NCBI RefSeq assembly: GCF_949769225.1
Contig: NZ_CATKPB010000001.1
DNA length: 64,000 nt
Direction: 5' to 3' (one strand)
Source: Peptoniphilus_A genitalis
GTDB taxonomy: Bacteria > Bacillota > Clostridia > Tissierellales > Peptoniphilaceae
Made by a program: the position numbers and the translations under genes. Every line of letters starts with the position of its first letter. Within the stretch, counting starts at the first letter, position 1. Below the pieces are notes generated by a model that made no database searches, was not told where the DNA came from, and was given only the letters and a program-made list of their open reading frames with translations. This document shows positions 1 to 7,568 of the stretch, piece by piece.

Positions 1-25
1 AAAGGTAATATTCCTTATTAGGCAT
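1..25 (-). CDS. Start of an unidentified gene leaving the window
   Basis: On the reverse strand an AGGAGG ribosome binding site (about 33-39) sits eight bases before an ATG, which reads MPNKEYYL before the window ends. The gene lies just beyond the terminator at 71-112, so it would need its own promoter or read-through. Too little is visible to name it; a mobile-element protein is the likeliest context. Confidence 0.35.
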
Positions 26-70
26 TGTGTTATCCTCCTTTTTAAGTTCTCTGTTTTGCTTTTTGAGAAT

Positions 71-112
71 AAAAAAGGAGGACTTCTACACTTTGACGTA
101 AAAAGTCCTCTC
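71..112 (-). terminator. Terminator of the feo operon
   Basis: A perfect 8-bp inverted repeat (GAGGACTT at 78-85, AAGTCCTC at 103-110) is followed on the reverse strand by six T. It lies downstream of the leftward iron-uptake genes and fits their intrinsic terminator. Confidence 0.75.
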
Positions 113-142
113 GGCTTAAAAACTAATATTTTATATGATTTT

Positions 143-247
143 CTATTTTGTTGTTTCTGGTAAAGTGTTATTGCTACGTGTAAGCAATTCCAAGCATAAA
201 AAATGATAAATATATCTTATGTGAATAACAAAATTTAGTGTTTTCAT
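143..247 (-). CDS. 34-residue ORF at the end of the feo operon
   Basis: The short frame starts MKTLNFVIHI and ends at TAG. It has a strong GGAGGG ribosome binding site seven bases before the ATG (about 255-260). It contains a hydrophobic/aromatic stretch (residues about 5-22) and a polar tail. It lies between the FeoC-like gene and the operon terminator, so it would be the last gene of the transcript. No family is recognised. Small peptides near FeoB are known, but this one lacks the cysteine pattern of the FeoB-associated Cys-rich proteins. A translated peptide is likely but unproven. Confidence 0.45.
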   Translation of the reverse strand: MKTLNFVIHIRYIYHFLCLELLTRSNNTLPETTK

Positions 248-311
248 TATTTATCCCTCCATTGCTTAGCTACATTTTAACCTCCATTCTTTGATTCTGT
301 ACTTAACCAAA

Positions 312-545
312 CTACTCTTTTATAATCCAAATATCATCTTGATTAACAACACAATTCGAGCATCCCGAACATTGACTTTGGCATTTACTTGTTGCAGACC
401 TTTTAGTTTTTACCAAATATCCATTATTTTCGAGATATTCAATTTTCATTTTTACACTATCTAAATCCTCACCTGTCAGTTCAGCAAGTTCTTGCAAAGT
501 GCAAGTCTTTTTCTTTTTCAATACTTCTAATAGTTGTATAAGCAT
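312..545 (-). CDS. FeoC-like winged-helix protein with a cysteine cluster
   Basis: The protein of about 77 residues has a winged-helix N-terminus (LQELAELTGEDLDSVKMKIEYLE) and a tight C-x3-C-x2-C-x2-C cluster near the C-terminus, followed by a short IWIIKE end. FeoC proteins are small winged-helix partners of FeoB that carry a [4Fe-4S] cluster in such a loop and regulate the transporter or its stability. The ATG at 545 is chosen over an upstream GTG because AAGGTG lies eight bases before it. The gene starts 12 bases after the feoB stop, so the two are co-transcribed. Function follows from family and position; the direct role is inferred. Confidence 0.75.
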   Translation of the reverse strand: MLIQLLEVLKKKKTCTLQELAELTGEDLDSVKMKIEYLENNGYLVKTKRSATSKCQSQCSGCSNCVVNQDDIWIIKE

Positions 546-557
546 ACTTATCACACC

Positions 558-2579
558 TTAAAAAATCAGTAGTCCAATATGATATGCAACACAAGATATA
601 ATTAGAGCCGATAATATATAATACAGTGCTATTTTTATCGTCCATTTTTTTGAATGTGTTTCTTGTGCGGTAGCTGCAAGAGCCATCAAACAAGGCATAT
701 TGAAGAAAAAGGCAAAAGTAAATGCTAAGGCTTCCGGCTTTGAAATCATTGTCAACATATTATTGCTTAGAATAGCGGTATCTACTGTCCCTTTAACCTC
801 AACTGCATGCCATATTCCTGAAGAAGTAAATAATGATGCCATTACTCCTAATGCCGATTCTTTTCCCATTGCAGAAGCAACAAAAGCCATAAATAATTGC
901 CATGGTAACCCAAACAATCTTGTTACAGGCTCTATAAATGTTCCTACTTTATAAATAAGGCTGTTAGCTATATTTCCATCAGGCGTATAGGCAAGAATCC
1001 AAAATATAACAGAAATAAGGATAATGATACTTAATGCCCTTTTCAGTACATTTCCCATCCTATTCATTACAGAAGAAAGTAAATTTTTCCAATGTGGCTT
1101 GTGATATGGTGGAAGTTCCATAATCATTCCAAAATGTTCACTTCCCTCATAAAGCGATTTTCTGAAAATCCTATATGTGATTAGTAAATGTAGAAAAGCA
1201 ACTGCAAATAGGCTTAATATCACAAATACTGCCTGTTTTCCGAAGAATGTTCCTGTAACAAGCCCGACTACTCCCCATGTCGACCCGCAAGGGACTACCC
1301 AAGATAATGCAATCGTCATAACCCTCTGTCCCCATGAATCAATTACTCTCGTTCCTGTGATTCCACCTATATTACAGCCGAAACTTAACAAGAACGGCAT
1401 AATTGCTTTTCCTTGCAATCCTAATTTCGACATAGTGTTGTCAAAGACATAGGAAACTCTTGCCATATATCCTACATCTTCCAAGAATCCAAATACTAAG
1501 CTAATTCCCAATACATAACTTGCCATTTGCAATGCAAAAGTAATTGCAGTCATTACAGCTCCACACAAAAGTGAAATCAGCCAATTTGATACTCCAATGG
1601 CAACAAGCCCCTTTGCCAACAATGTTGATATTTTAGGTATAACAAACCCAAATAACCCCATTAGCGGAAATCCGATGAGCATAGAAGCAACTAATCCTAA
1701 AATGATAACTCCGATAGCCATAGGTTTTCCGAAAGCTTTACTTGTGGCTATACGATCAAATTTGCTTCTCTTAAATACTCTCTTTTTCTGAATAACATTT
1801 GCATTGATAAGTTTATCTATCCAATCGAATTTGCAATTACCGGTTATCAGATTCCCATTTTTGATGCCTCTTAATATATCCTCTATTTCTTTAAATTTGT
1901 ATTCATCAACATTATCTTTTACCAATTCGATTACTTTCACATCTTGATCGAATAATTTCCCGACAATCCATGATTTTGAAAATACGCCTATCCCTTCATC
2001 AGGAATGTAATTTTTCAGCAATTTATATTTATCTCCGGCGACACTTTCATATGCTCTTTCAAAATTATTGTCTGCTAAAATCCTTCCGCTGTCTGAACGC
2101 TCCAGAAAAGCATAAAACTCTTTGTATTCCTTTTTATCTGCCGCAACGATAGGAATGACAGGTATATTCAAGGATTTTTGTAACCCCTTTATATTTATAT
2201 TTTTCCCTTGACTTGTAGCAACATCCATCATGTTCATGATTAAGACAACCGGAATATTTATTCCAATGTAGTCAGAGAGCATAAATAGACTTCGATTTAA
2301 TTGTGAAGCATCTGCCATAATAGCAATTAGGTCTGCGTTCCCGGTTTCTATATATTCTCTTGTTATAACTTCTTCCTCTGAATTTGCTGATAATCCGTAA
2401 GTTCCTGGTAAATCCACAATCGTATAATTGGTATCTTTATACGAAAATTCGCCTTCTTTTTTCTCAACGGTTTTACCCGGCCAATTTCCAACATGTTGAT
2501 TTGAGCCTGTCAACCCATTAAACAAAGTCGATTTTCCGGAATTAGGCTGCCCCAGCAAAGCAATCGTTATTTTCTTCAT
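558..2579 (-). CDS. feoB: FeoB ferrous iron transporter
   Basis: The 673-residue inner-membrane protein moves Fe(II) into the cell and is coupled to a cytoplasmic G domain. The N-terminal GTPase shows G1 GQPNSGKS (residues 10-17), G3 DLPG (56-59) and a G4 NMMD motif near residue 115. The rest is a helical spacer and membrane domain with the FeoB gate repeats and a conserved cysteine in SFGCNIGG. Length is typical for a Firmicute FeoB. It begins four bases after the feoA stop. The location beside two ABC genes and an AraC regulator in mobile DNA suggests a transferable iron module. Confidence 0.95.
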   Translation of the reverse strand: MKKITIALLGQPNSGKSTLFNGLTGSNQHVGNWPGKTVEKKEGEFSYKDTNYTIVDLPGTYGLSANSEEEVITREYIETGNADLIAIMADASQLNRSLFMLSDYIGINIPVVLIMNMMDVATSQGKNINIKGLQKSLNIPVIPIVAADKKEYKEFYAFLERSDSGRILADNNFERAYESVAGDKYKLLKNYIPDEGIGVFSKSWIVGKLFDQDVKVIELVKDNVDEYKFKEIEDILRGIKNGNLITGNCKFDWIDKLINANVIQKKRVFKRSKFDRIATSKAFGKPMAIGVIILGLVASMLIGFPLMGLFGFVIPKISTLLAKGLVAIGVSNWLISLLCGAVMTAITFALQMASYVLGISLVFGFLEDVGYMARVSYVFDNTMSKLGLQGKAIMPFLLSFGCNIGGITGTRVIDSWGQRVMTIALSWVVPCGSTWGVVGLVTGTFFGKQAVFVILSLFAVAFLHLLITYRIFRKSLYEGSEHFGMIMELPPYHKPHWKNLLSSVMNRMGNVLKRALSIIILISVIFWILAYTPDGNIANSLIYKVGTFIEPVTRLFGLPWQLFMAFVASAMGKESALGVMASLFTSSGIWHAVEVKGTVDTAILSNNMLTMISKPEALAFTFAFFFNMPCLMALAATAQETHSKKWTIKIALYYILSALIISCVAYHIGLLIF

Positions 2580-2582
2580 ATC

Positions 2583-2807
2583 TCAAAGTACCTCCATCAT
2601 TATTTTCTCTGCCTCTATCTTATTGACAGCTATCATCGTATCTCTACAATAAATGAGAATAGGTTGCTTTTTATAATTCTGGATAACTTCAACATCGCTT
2701 CCGACAGTTATTCCGATAGATATTATTCTGCTTTGAAAATGTGTATCACCAATAATTTCAACAACTTTACCTTTTGTCTTTTCTTTCAAAGTACTAAGCC
2801 TCTCCAT
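2583..2807 (-). CDS. feoA: FeoA SH3-like protein
   Basis: The 74-residue cytoplasmic protein has the SH3-like FeoA fold: a V-E-I turn, a central ISIGITVGSDVEVI segment and a final AVNKIEAEKI helix. FeoA binds or activates FeoB during Fe(II) transport. Its start overlaps the end of the upstream ABC gene by 14 bases, and it ends four bases before feoB, so the ABC and feo genes form one leftward transcript. This physical coupling of FeoAB to an ABC exporter/importer pair is less common than a free-standing feo operon. Confidence 0.9.
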   Translation of the reverse strand: MERLSTLKEKTKGKVVEIIGDTHFQSRIISIGITVGSDVEVIQNYKKQPILIYCRDTMIAVNKIEAEKIMMEVL

Positions 2808-4542
2808 AACTATTCTCCTTTATCATCCACTTTTTCGCTCTTTCCTGTGTATTTACCATTTCATAGTAATGTCCTTTTTTTCCATAAAGTTCATTATGAT
2901 TTCCTTGTTCTTCAATTCTTCCGTTATTTATCAAAATAATTTGATTAGCGTTTTTAATGGTATTCAATCTGTGAGCAATAACAAAAACTGTCTTTCCTTG
3001 CATTAAATGCTCCAAAGCATTATTGATTTTAGCTTCATTATCAGGATCAAGAGAAGCTGTAGATTCATCCAACAAAAGAATTGGTGCATCCTTCAGAATC
3101 GCTCTTGCAATAGCAATCCTTTGTCGTTCACCGCCGGATAATGTACTTCCTCCATCTTTTATTTCCGTTTCATATCCATCCTTCATTTTCAAAATAAATT
3201 CATGGCAACAAGCTAATTTTGCAGCTTGATAAACTTCTTCCTTTGTTGCATTAGGTTTTCCAACCCTGATATTGTTATAAACAGTATCGGTTAACAGTAC
3301 ATTATCTTGAAAAACCTGACTAACATATTTAAGCAACACATCAGGTTTTATGGATTTTATATTTTTTCCACCAATTATAATTTCTCCACTATTTACATCC
3401 CAAAATCTTGCAATCAAATTAGCGATTGTAGTTTTTCCTCCACCGGAAGGACCAATTAAAGCTGTAGAAGTTCCTTCTTTTGCTTCAAAAGAAATATTGT
3501 TCAGAATCGTTTTATTTCTATCATAAGAAAAATTTACATTCTTAAATTGAATATCAAAATTTTCTAATTCAACTTCATTTTCAGAATAAGGCAATGGCTT
3601 CGTTTCATAAGCTTTCTCAAGATTACTTGCAGCTAATTTCAAATCTTTCAATAGTCCATAGGAATGTTGAAAGGCAATAAGAAGTGCAGATAATGCTAAA
3701 CTCATAAGCATAAAAGCCACAAACTGTTCAGTTCTAACACTACCATTTATAAGCAAATATCCTCCTATAAGAAGAACTATCGGAAGCAAAAAGTTAACTG
3801 TGATAAAGTACATACTTGTAGGTAACGCCATTTTCTTTTCTGCGTTTACGCTTGTCTTTCTAACATTTTCAAGTGTATTTATCATTCTTTCAAAATGTTC
3901 ACTTGTCATATTAGCTGACTTAAACGCTTTCATACCTTGAATGTACTCTAAAATAATAGAAATCATCTTAGAATTTAAATTTCTTTTTCTTGCCCCGTAT
4001 TTTTCTATCAATTTGTTGCCCCATATCAACATAGGATATGCGATAAGCAATACTAAACACTCTAATAATGCGAGCTTCCAATCGATAAAAAATGTGCCTA
4101 ATAAAATCAATATTGCTGTAACTGCCGTTTTAATAACCGATGGTAAAGTGTGCGTTATGATCAGTTCAAAACTACTCAAATCCTTTGTAAGAGTTGATAA
4201 TAGATAACCACTACTATTTTTTTGGAAATGACCAAGGCTCAAACTCCTATAATGATTTGCTAAATCCAAACGCATATCTCCACACATTTCAGCTCCTCTT
4301 GAAAAGCTCAAATAGTATGCATGCCTATAAATCAGTATCCTTGCAATCATACTGATGAAACATATTACCGTATATTCTATGATTAAGGTTTTAGTTAATG
4401 TATTTTGCAATATATTAACAACGGTAAAATAGAGCATTAAATACAAAACAATGCTTCCTATCGAATCAATAACCATTAGAAAAATCGGTAAATACAATTT
4501 TTCTTTTTTATCTTTCAGAAGTGTTCTAATAATCTTAAGCAT
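2794..4542 (-). CDS. ABC half-transporter (TMD-NBD fusion), second of a pair
   Basis: The protein of about 582 residues fuses a six-helix transmembrane domain (residues about 15-310) to a nucleotide-binding domain. The NBD has Walker A GPSGGGKTT, signature LSGGERQR, Walker B LLLDEST and an AHR switch histidine. It is the partner of the gene just upstream, so together they form a heterodimer. Paired half-transporters next to AraC regulators include YbtP/YbtQ and IrtA/IrtB, which import ferric siderophores despite an exporter fold. That substrate is inferred from the FeoAB neighbours. The ATG at 4,542 is preferred to the GTG two codons earlier because GGGGG lies about nine bases before it. Confidence 0.85.
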   Translation of the reverse strand: MLKIIRTLLKDKKEKLYLPIFLMVIDSIGSIVLYLMLYFTVVNILQNTLTKTLIIEYTVICFISMIARILIYRHAYYLSFSRGAEMCGDMRLDLANHYRSLSLGHFQKNSSGYLLSTLTKDLSSFELIITHTLPSVIKTAVTAILILLGTFFIDWKLALLECLVLLIAYPMLIWGNKLIEKYGARKRNLNSKMISIILEYIQGMKAFKSANMTSEHFERMINTLENVRKTSVNAEKKMALPTSMYFITVNFLLPIVLLIGGYLLINGSVRTEQFVAFMLMSLALSALLIAFQHSYGLLKDLKLAASNLEKAYETKPLPYSENEVELENFDIQFKNVNFSYDRNKTILNNISFEAKEGTSTALIGPSGGGKTTIANLIARFWDVNSGEIIIGGKNIKSIKPDVLLKYVSQVFQDNVLLTDTVYNNIRVGKPNATKEEVYQAAKLACCHEFILKMKDGYETEIKDGGSTLSGGERQRIAIARAILKDAPILLLDESTASLDPDNEAKINNALEHLMQGKTVFVIAHRLNTIKNANQIILINNGRIEEQGNHNELYGKKGHYYEMVNTQERAKKWMIKENSYGEA

Positions 4543-6301
4543 TTGCACTTACCCCCTCTCCAAAGTAATCTTTTGTGTATGTGTTCCACATACTTTCATA
4601 GACCCCTTTTCTTTCTAAAAGAGTTTTATGTGTTCCAACCTCTACGACTTCCCCTTCATCAAATACAACAATTTGATCTGCATTCTTAATAGTATGCAAA
4701 CGATGAGCAATCATAATGATTGTTTTATTTTTCAACAAGTTTTGAAGTGCTAACTGTATCTGGTACTCATTTTCTATATCTGAATAGGAAGTTGCTTCAT
4801 CAAAAATAATAATTGGAGAATCTTTGAGTATTGCCCTAGCGATTGAGATTCTTTGTTGCTGTCCACCTGACAATTTCACCCCTTGATCCCCGATTCTTGT
4901 CTGATATCCATTCGGTAAACTCATAATAAAGTCATGAATTTGTGCTGCTTTTGCAGCCTCAATAATCTTATTTTCATCTGCATCTGTTCCCATACGAATA
5001 TTCTCATAGAGAGTGTCCTCCAAAAGAAATACATCTTGAAAAACAAATGATGTAATGTCCATCAAATTTTCTATTTTTAATTCATTGATCGGTATGTCGT
5101 TAATTTTAATTGCTCCACTTGTTACATCCCAGTACCTCCCAATCAATTGTGCAGCAGTTGTCTTGCCTGCACCGGAAGGTCCCACAAAAGCATTTATTGT
5201 ATTCGGTTTTAAGGATAAATTTATATGTTGTAATGCTTTATTTTTTGTTTCTTCATCGTCATAACTGAAAGTAACGTCTTTAAAATCTATTTTCATACAC
5301 TCATTCTTGTTTATGATTTTTGTTCCGTCTTTCAATTCATCCATATCCATTATTTTTTTTATGTTATCCAATCCGCTTCCAAGCTCCATAGATTGCATAA
5401 AGATTGTTACCATATTTAAGAACGAAACAAAAAAGCACATTGTAAGCATAATAAATAGCAAATAGGATGTTGCTGATAAAGAATTTCTTAAAAAGAAATA
5501 TCCTCCGAACGGCAATGTAAATAAGATTGCTGAATCCAAAACCACTAAGGTTATTGATAAAGGATAGCAAGAGCTCATACACATCTTTTTCCAACAAGTA
5601 ATATACGCATTCAATGAGCTTCTATATTGTTCAAATTTTTCTGCTGTTAAATGATACATTTTTATTACAGGCATAGCCTTTATAAATTCGTTTGCCGAAG
5701 CATTTAAATCAGCAATATCTTCGGATAGCTCCGTTGACATATCCGGATAATTTTTCATTAGCATCATAGGAATTCCTAATCCCAAAATCATAGGAATAAG
5801 CATAACAAGTGCCATCATCCAATTTAATTTCAACATGAAAATGAACATAATAACCGGAACAACTGCTGCCTGAGCTAATTCCAAAGTGCTATGAGCCAAA
5901 AAATTTTCAACTCTATCTACATCATCAAACAACAATGTTTTAATTTCTCCGGGGGCATGCTCTTGGAAGAATCCCAAATTAAATTTTGAAATATGATTTA
6001 CAACTTTCAGCTTAATTCTGTGTATTGTGTTAAAAGCTGCTGTATGAGATAAAATGCCCGCAAAGGACATTAGTATTGCTTGCAAAACAGCACTTATAAT
6101 TCCTATACCTGCCCACATTAAAATTTCTGTATACGAAATATTCTTCTGGAATATCATTAGTAATATCTTATAAACTACAAAATAAGGAACTAATGATAAA
6201 GCCGCAGAAATGACAGATAAAAACATTCCTAAATGTAGCTTTTTTCTCTCATTTTTTGCTAATTGGAATACATAAGATATCCCTGTCTTCTTTTTTTCCA
6301 T
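4535..6301 (-). CDS. ABC half-transporter (TMD-NBD fusion), first of a pair
   Basis: The 588-residue protein has an N-terminal transmembrane domain and a C-terminal NBD with Walker A GPSGAGKTT, signature KLSGGQQQR and Walker B IIIFDEATS. After Walker B it reads SYSD where most homologues have a small residue then LD, a minor variation. It is the first gene of the leftward operon, behind a good promoter at 6,355-6,382, and overlaps the next gene by about eight bases. With its partner it would form a heterodimeric transporter, most likely for an iron chelate given FeoAB downstream and the divergent AraC gene. A multidrug role cannot be excluded. Confidence 0.85.
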   Translation of the reverse strand: MEKKKTGISYVFQLAKNERKKLHLGMFLSVISAALSLVPYFVVYKILLMIFQKNISYTEILMWAGIGIISAVLQAILMSFAGILSHTAAFNTIHRIKLKVVNHISKFNLGFFQEHAPGEIKTLLFDDVDRVENFLAHSTLELAQAAVVPVIMFIFMLKLNWMMALVMLIPMILGLGIPMMLMKNYPDMSTELSEDIADLNASANEFIKAMPVIKMYHLTAEKFEQYRSSLNAYITCWKKMCMSSCYPLSITLVVLDSAILFTLPFGGYFFLRNSLSATSYLLFIMLTMCFFVSFLNMVTIFMQSMELGSGLDNIKKIMDMDELKDGTKIINKNECMKIDFKDVTFSYDDEETKNKALQHINLSLKPNTINAFVGPSGAGKTTAAQLIGRYWDVTSGAIKINDIPINELKIENLMDITSFVFQDVFLLEDTLYENIRMGTDADENKIIEAAKAAQIHDFIMSLPNGYQTRIGDQGVKLSGGQQQRISIARAILKDSPIIIFDEATSYSDIENEYQIQLALQNLLKNKTIIMIAHRLHTIKNADQIVVFDEGEVVEVGTHKTLLERKGVYESMWNTYTKDYFGEGVSANA

Positions 6302-6327
6302 TAGTTATTCCATCTCCTTTCATAATT

Positions 6328-6346
6328 GTTAGCCGTATCTAACTAA
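6328..6346. promoter_or_regulatory. Inverted repeat in the leader of the ABC-feo operon
   Basis: GTTAG (6,328-6,332) and CTAAC (6,339-6,343) are separated by six bases, just downstream of the -10 box and before the first ABC gene. The reverse strand reads TTAGTTAG followed by GCTAAC, which loosely resembles DtxR/IdeR-type iron boxes. An operator is inferred; no binding evidence exists here. Confidence 0.35.
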
Positions 6347-6354
6347 CTACATTC

Positions 6355-6382
6355 ATTATAAAGCTAATTTTTTATAACTCAA
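6355..6382 (-). promoter_or_regulatory. Promoter of the ABC-feoAB operon
   Basis: On the reverse strand TTGAGT (6,377-6,382), a 16-base spacer and a perfect TATAAT (6,355-6,360) precede the first ABC gene, whose AAGGAG ribosome binding site follows. The arrangement fits a sigma-A promoter. Confidence 0.7.
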
Positions 6383-6449
6383 AATCTAACTATGAATTTT
6401 GATATTCCTTGTAATCCCTTTATTTATAAGCTTTTTATCAGTATTTCTA

Positions 6450-6496
6450 TTTACATTTTTATAAATTTGTGATATAATAAAATAAATTTGTGATAT
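6450..6496 (+). promoter_or_regulatory. AraC-gene promoter with two direct repeats
   Basis: TTTACA (6,450-6,455), a 17-base spacer and TATAAT (6,473-6,478) form a near-consensus promoter for the AraC gene. A 15-base direct repeat, ATAAATTTGTGATAT, occurs at 6,461-6,475 and again at 6,482-6,496. The copies are exactly 21 bases apart, two DNA turns, and overlap the -10 and start region. AraC-type regulators bind direct repeats with this geometry, so autoregulation is inferred. Confidence 0.7.
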
Positions 6497-6517
6497 TAAA
6501 AGAGGTGAGTAGAATTG

Positions 6518-7489
6518 ATGGATAGAACAGTTATTGATTATTTAACAAACTTAGTACATGACGCTCCTTTTATTCCTGTTCCAACTTTATCAACTGAAAA
6601 CAAACAAATCTTTAAAATAGATCCCCATTTTGGCAAAGGTACTTTTCGCATACTAAAATTTGACAGCCGTTTAATTCTAATTTTAATTGCTAAATTTACT
6701 CCAAATGAAACAATGGAGAAAATAACCGAAGTATCTGAAAAGTATTTAGAGATTAGCCAATTTGAAACAGAAAGCAGTTCATTTAAAGTCGGTGGCAGAA
6801 AGTTAAATAATGTAGAAAAAGGTATATATTGTTACTTAAATACAGAAAAGAAAACTTATACCTATTGTGAGGCAAATAAGCCTGTAAAGTTTACGAAAAT
6901 AATCCTAACCAAAGAATACTTTGATACTTTCTTAAAATTAAAATATGATGATTTTGAATATGAAAAAGCAAAGATTCTTAATTCTTATTTGTTAAAAACT
7001 CAAAATTCTCCGCAGTTGAATTTTATATTTCAACAGATAAGAGAATCCCAAGCTGAAGGAAAGATTTTGCCTTTATATTTGGAAAGCAAAGTTATGGAAC
7101 TATTATCTATCATAATTACAGAGTTAGAAGAAAAGGAAAAAAATATATCCGTTGTCTTAACTAAAAAAGATAAGCAAAATCTGAAAAGGGCTGTATCGGC
7201 TATGAAAAAAGATTTATCGGTTCATATTGACGGACTTGAACTCTCTAAAATTGCTTTAATGAGTCCTGCACGATTTCAATTAGCTTTTCGCAAATACTAC
7301 GGTGTTCCTCCCTACGAGTACTTAAAAGAATTAAGGCTTAATAAGGCATTATTATTGCTGAAAAATCCTGAGTATAAAATATCTACGATAGCAGAAAAAG
7401 TTGGCTATACACACACAGGACATTTTGCTAAAATATTCAAATCAACTTATGGTATCACACCAAGTAAATATAGAAGTATGCTTAACTAA
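6518..7489 (+). CDS. AraC-family transcriptional regulator
   Basis: The 323-residue protein has an uncharacterised N-terminal domain and a C-terminal AraC double helix-turn-helix (residues about 215-320). The last part carries the family signature (ISTIAEKVGYTHTGHFAKIFK, then GITPSKYR). It is divergent from the ABC-feo operon. In such pairs the regulator commonly senses the imported iron chelate and activates the transporter while repressing itself, as YbtA does. The ATG at 6,518 follows an in-frame TTG at 6,515; AGAGGTG precedes both. A rho-independent terminator follows the gene. Confidence 0.85.
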   Translation: MDRTVIDYLTNLVHDAPFIPVPTLSTENKQIFKIDPHFGKGTFRILKFDSRLILILIAKFTPNETMEKITEVSEKYLEISQFETESSSFKVGGRKLNNVEKGIYCYLNTEKKTYTYCEANKPVKFTKIILTKEYFDTFLKLKYDDFEYEKAKILNSYLLKTQNSPQLNFIFQQIRESQAEGKILPLYLESKVMELLSIIITELEEKEKNISVVLTKKDKQNLKRAVSAMKKDLSVHIDGLELSKIALMSPARFQLAFRKYYGVPPYEYLKELRLNKALLLLKNPEYKISTIAEKVGYTHTGHFAKIFKSTYGITPSKYRSMLN

Positions 7490-7523
7490 AGAAATTTATC
7501 CCAATATTATAAAACATAAATTT

Positions 7524-7552
7524 AGAGCGTGTAATTTTTACACGCTCTCTTT
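7524..7552 (+). terminator. Terminator after the AraC gene
   Basis: An 11-bp stem (AGAGCGTGTAA with its complement, 7,524-7,548) ends in CTTT. It separates the rightward AraC gene from the convergent recombinase gene and may act in both directions. Confidence 0.75.
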
Positions 7553-7568
7553 AAATGATTCCTTGTTT

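Noticed and set aside
1177..1452. Forward-strand frames inside feoB and similar shadows in other genes
   Set aside because: They lie opposite clear conserved domains and have no ribosome binding site or recognisable sequence.
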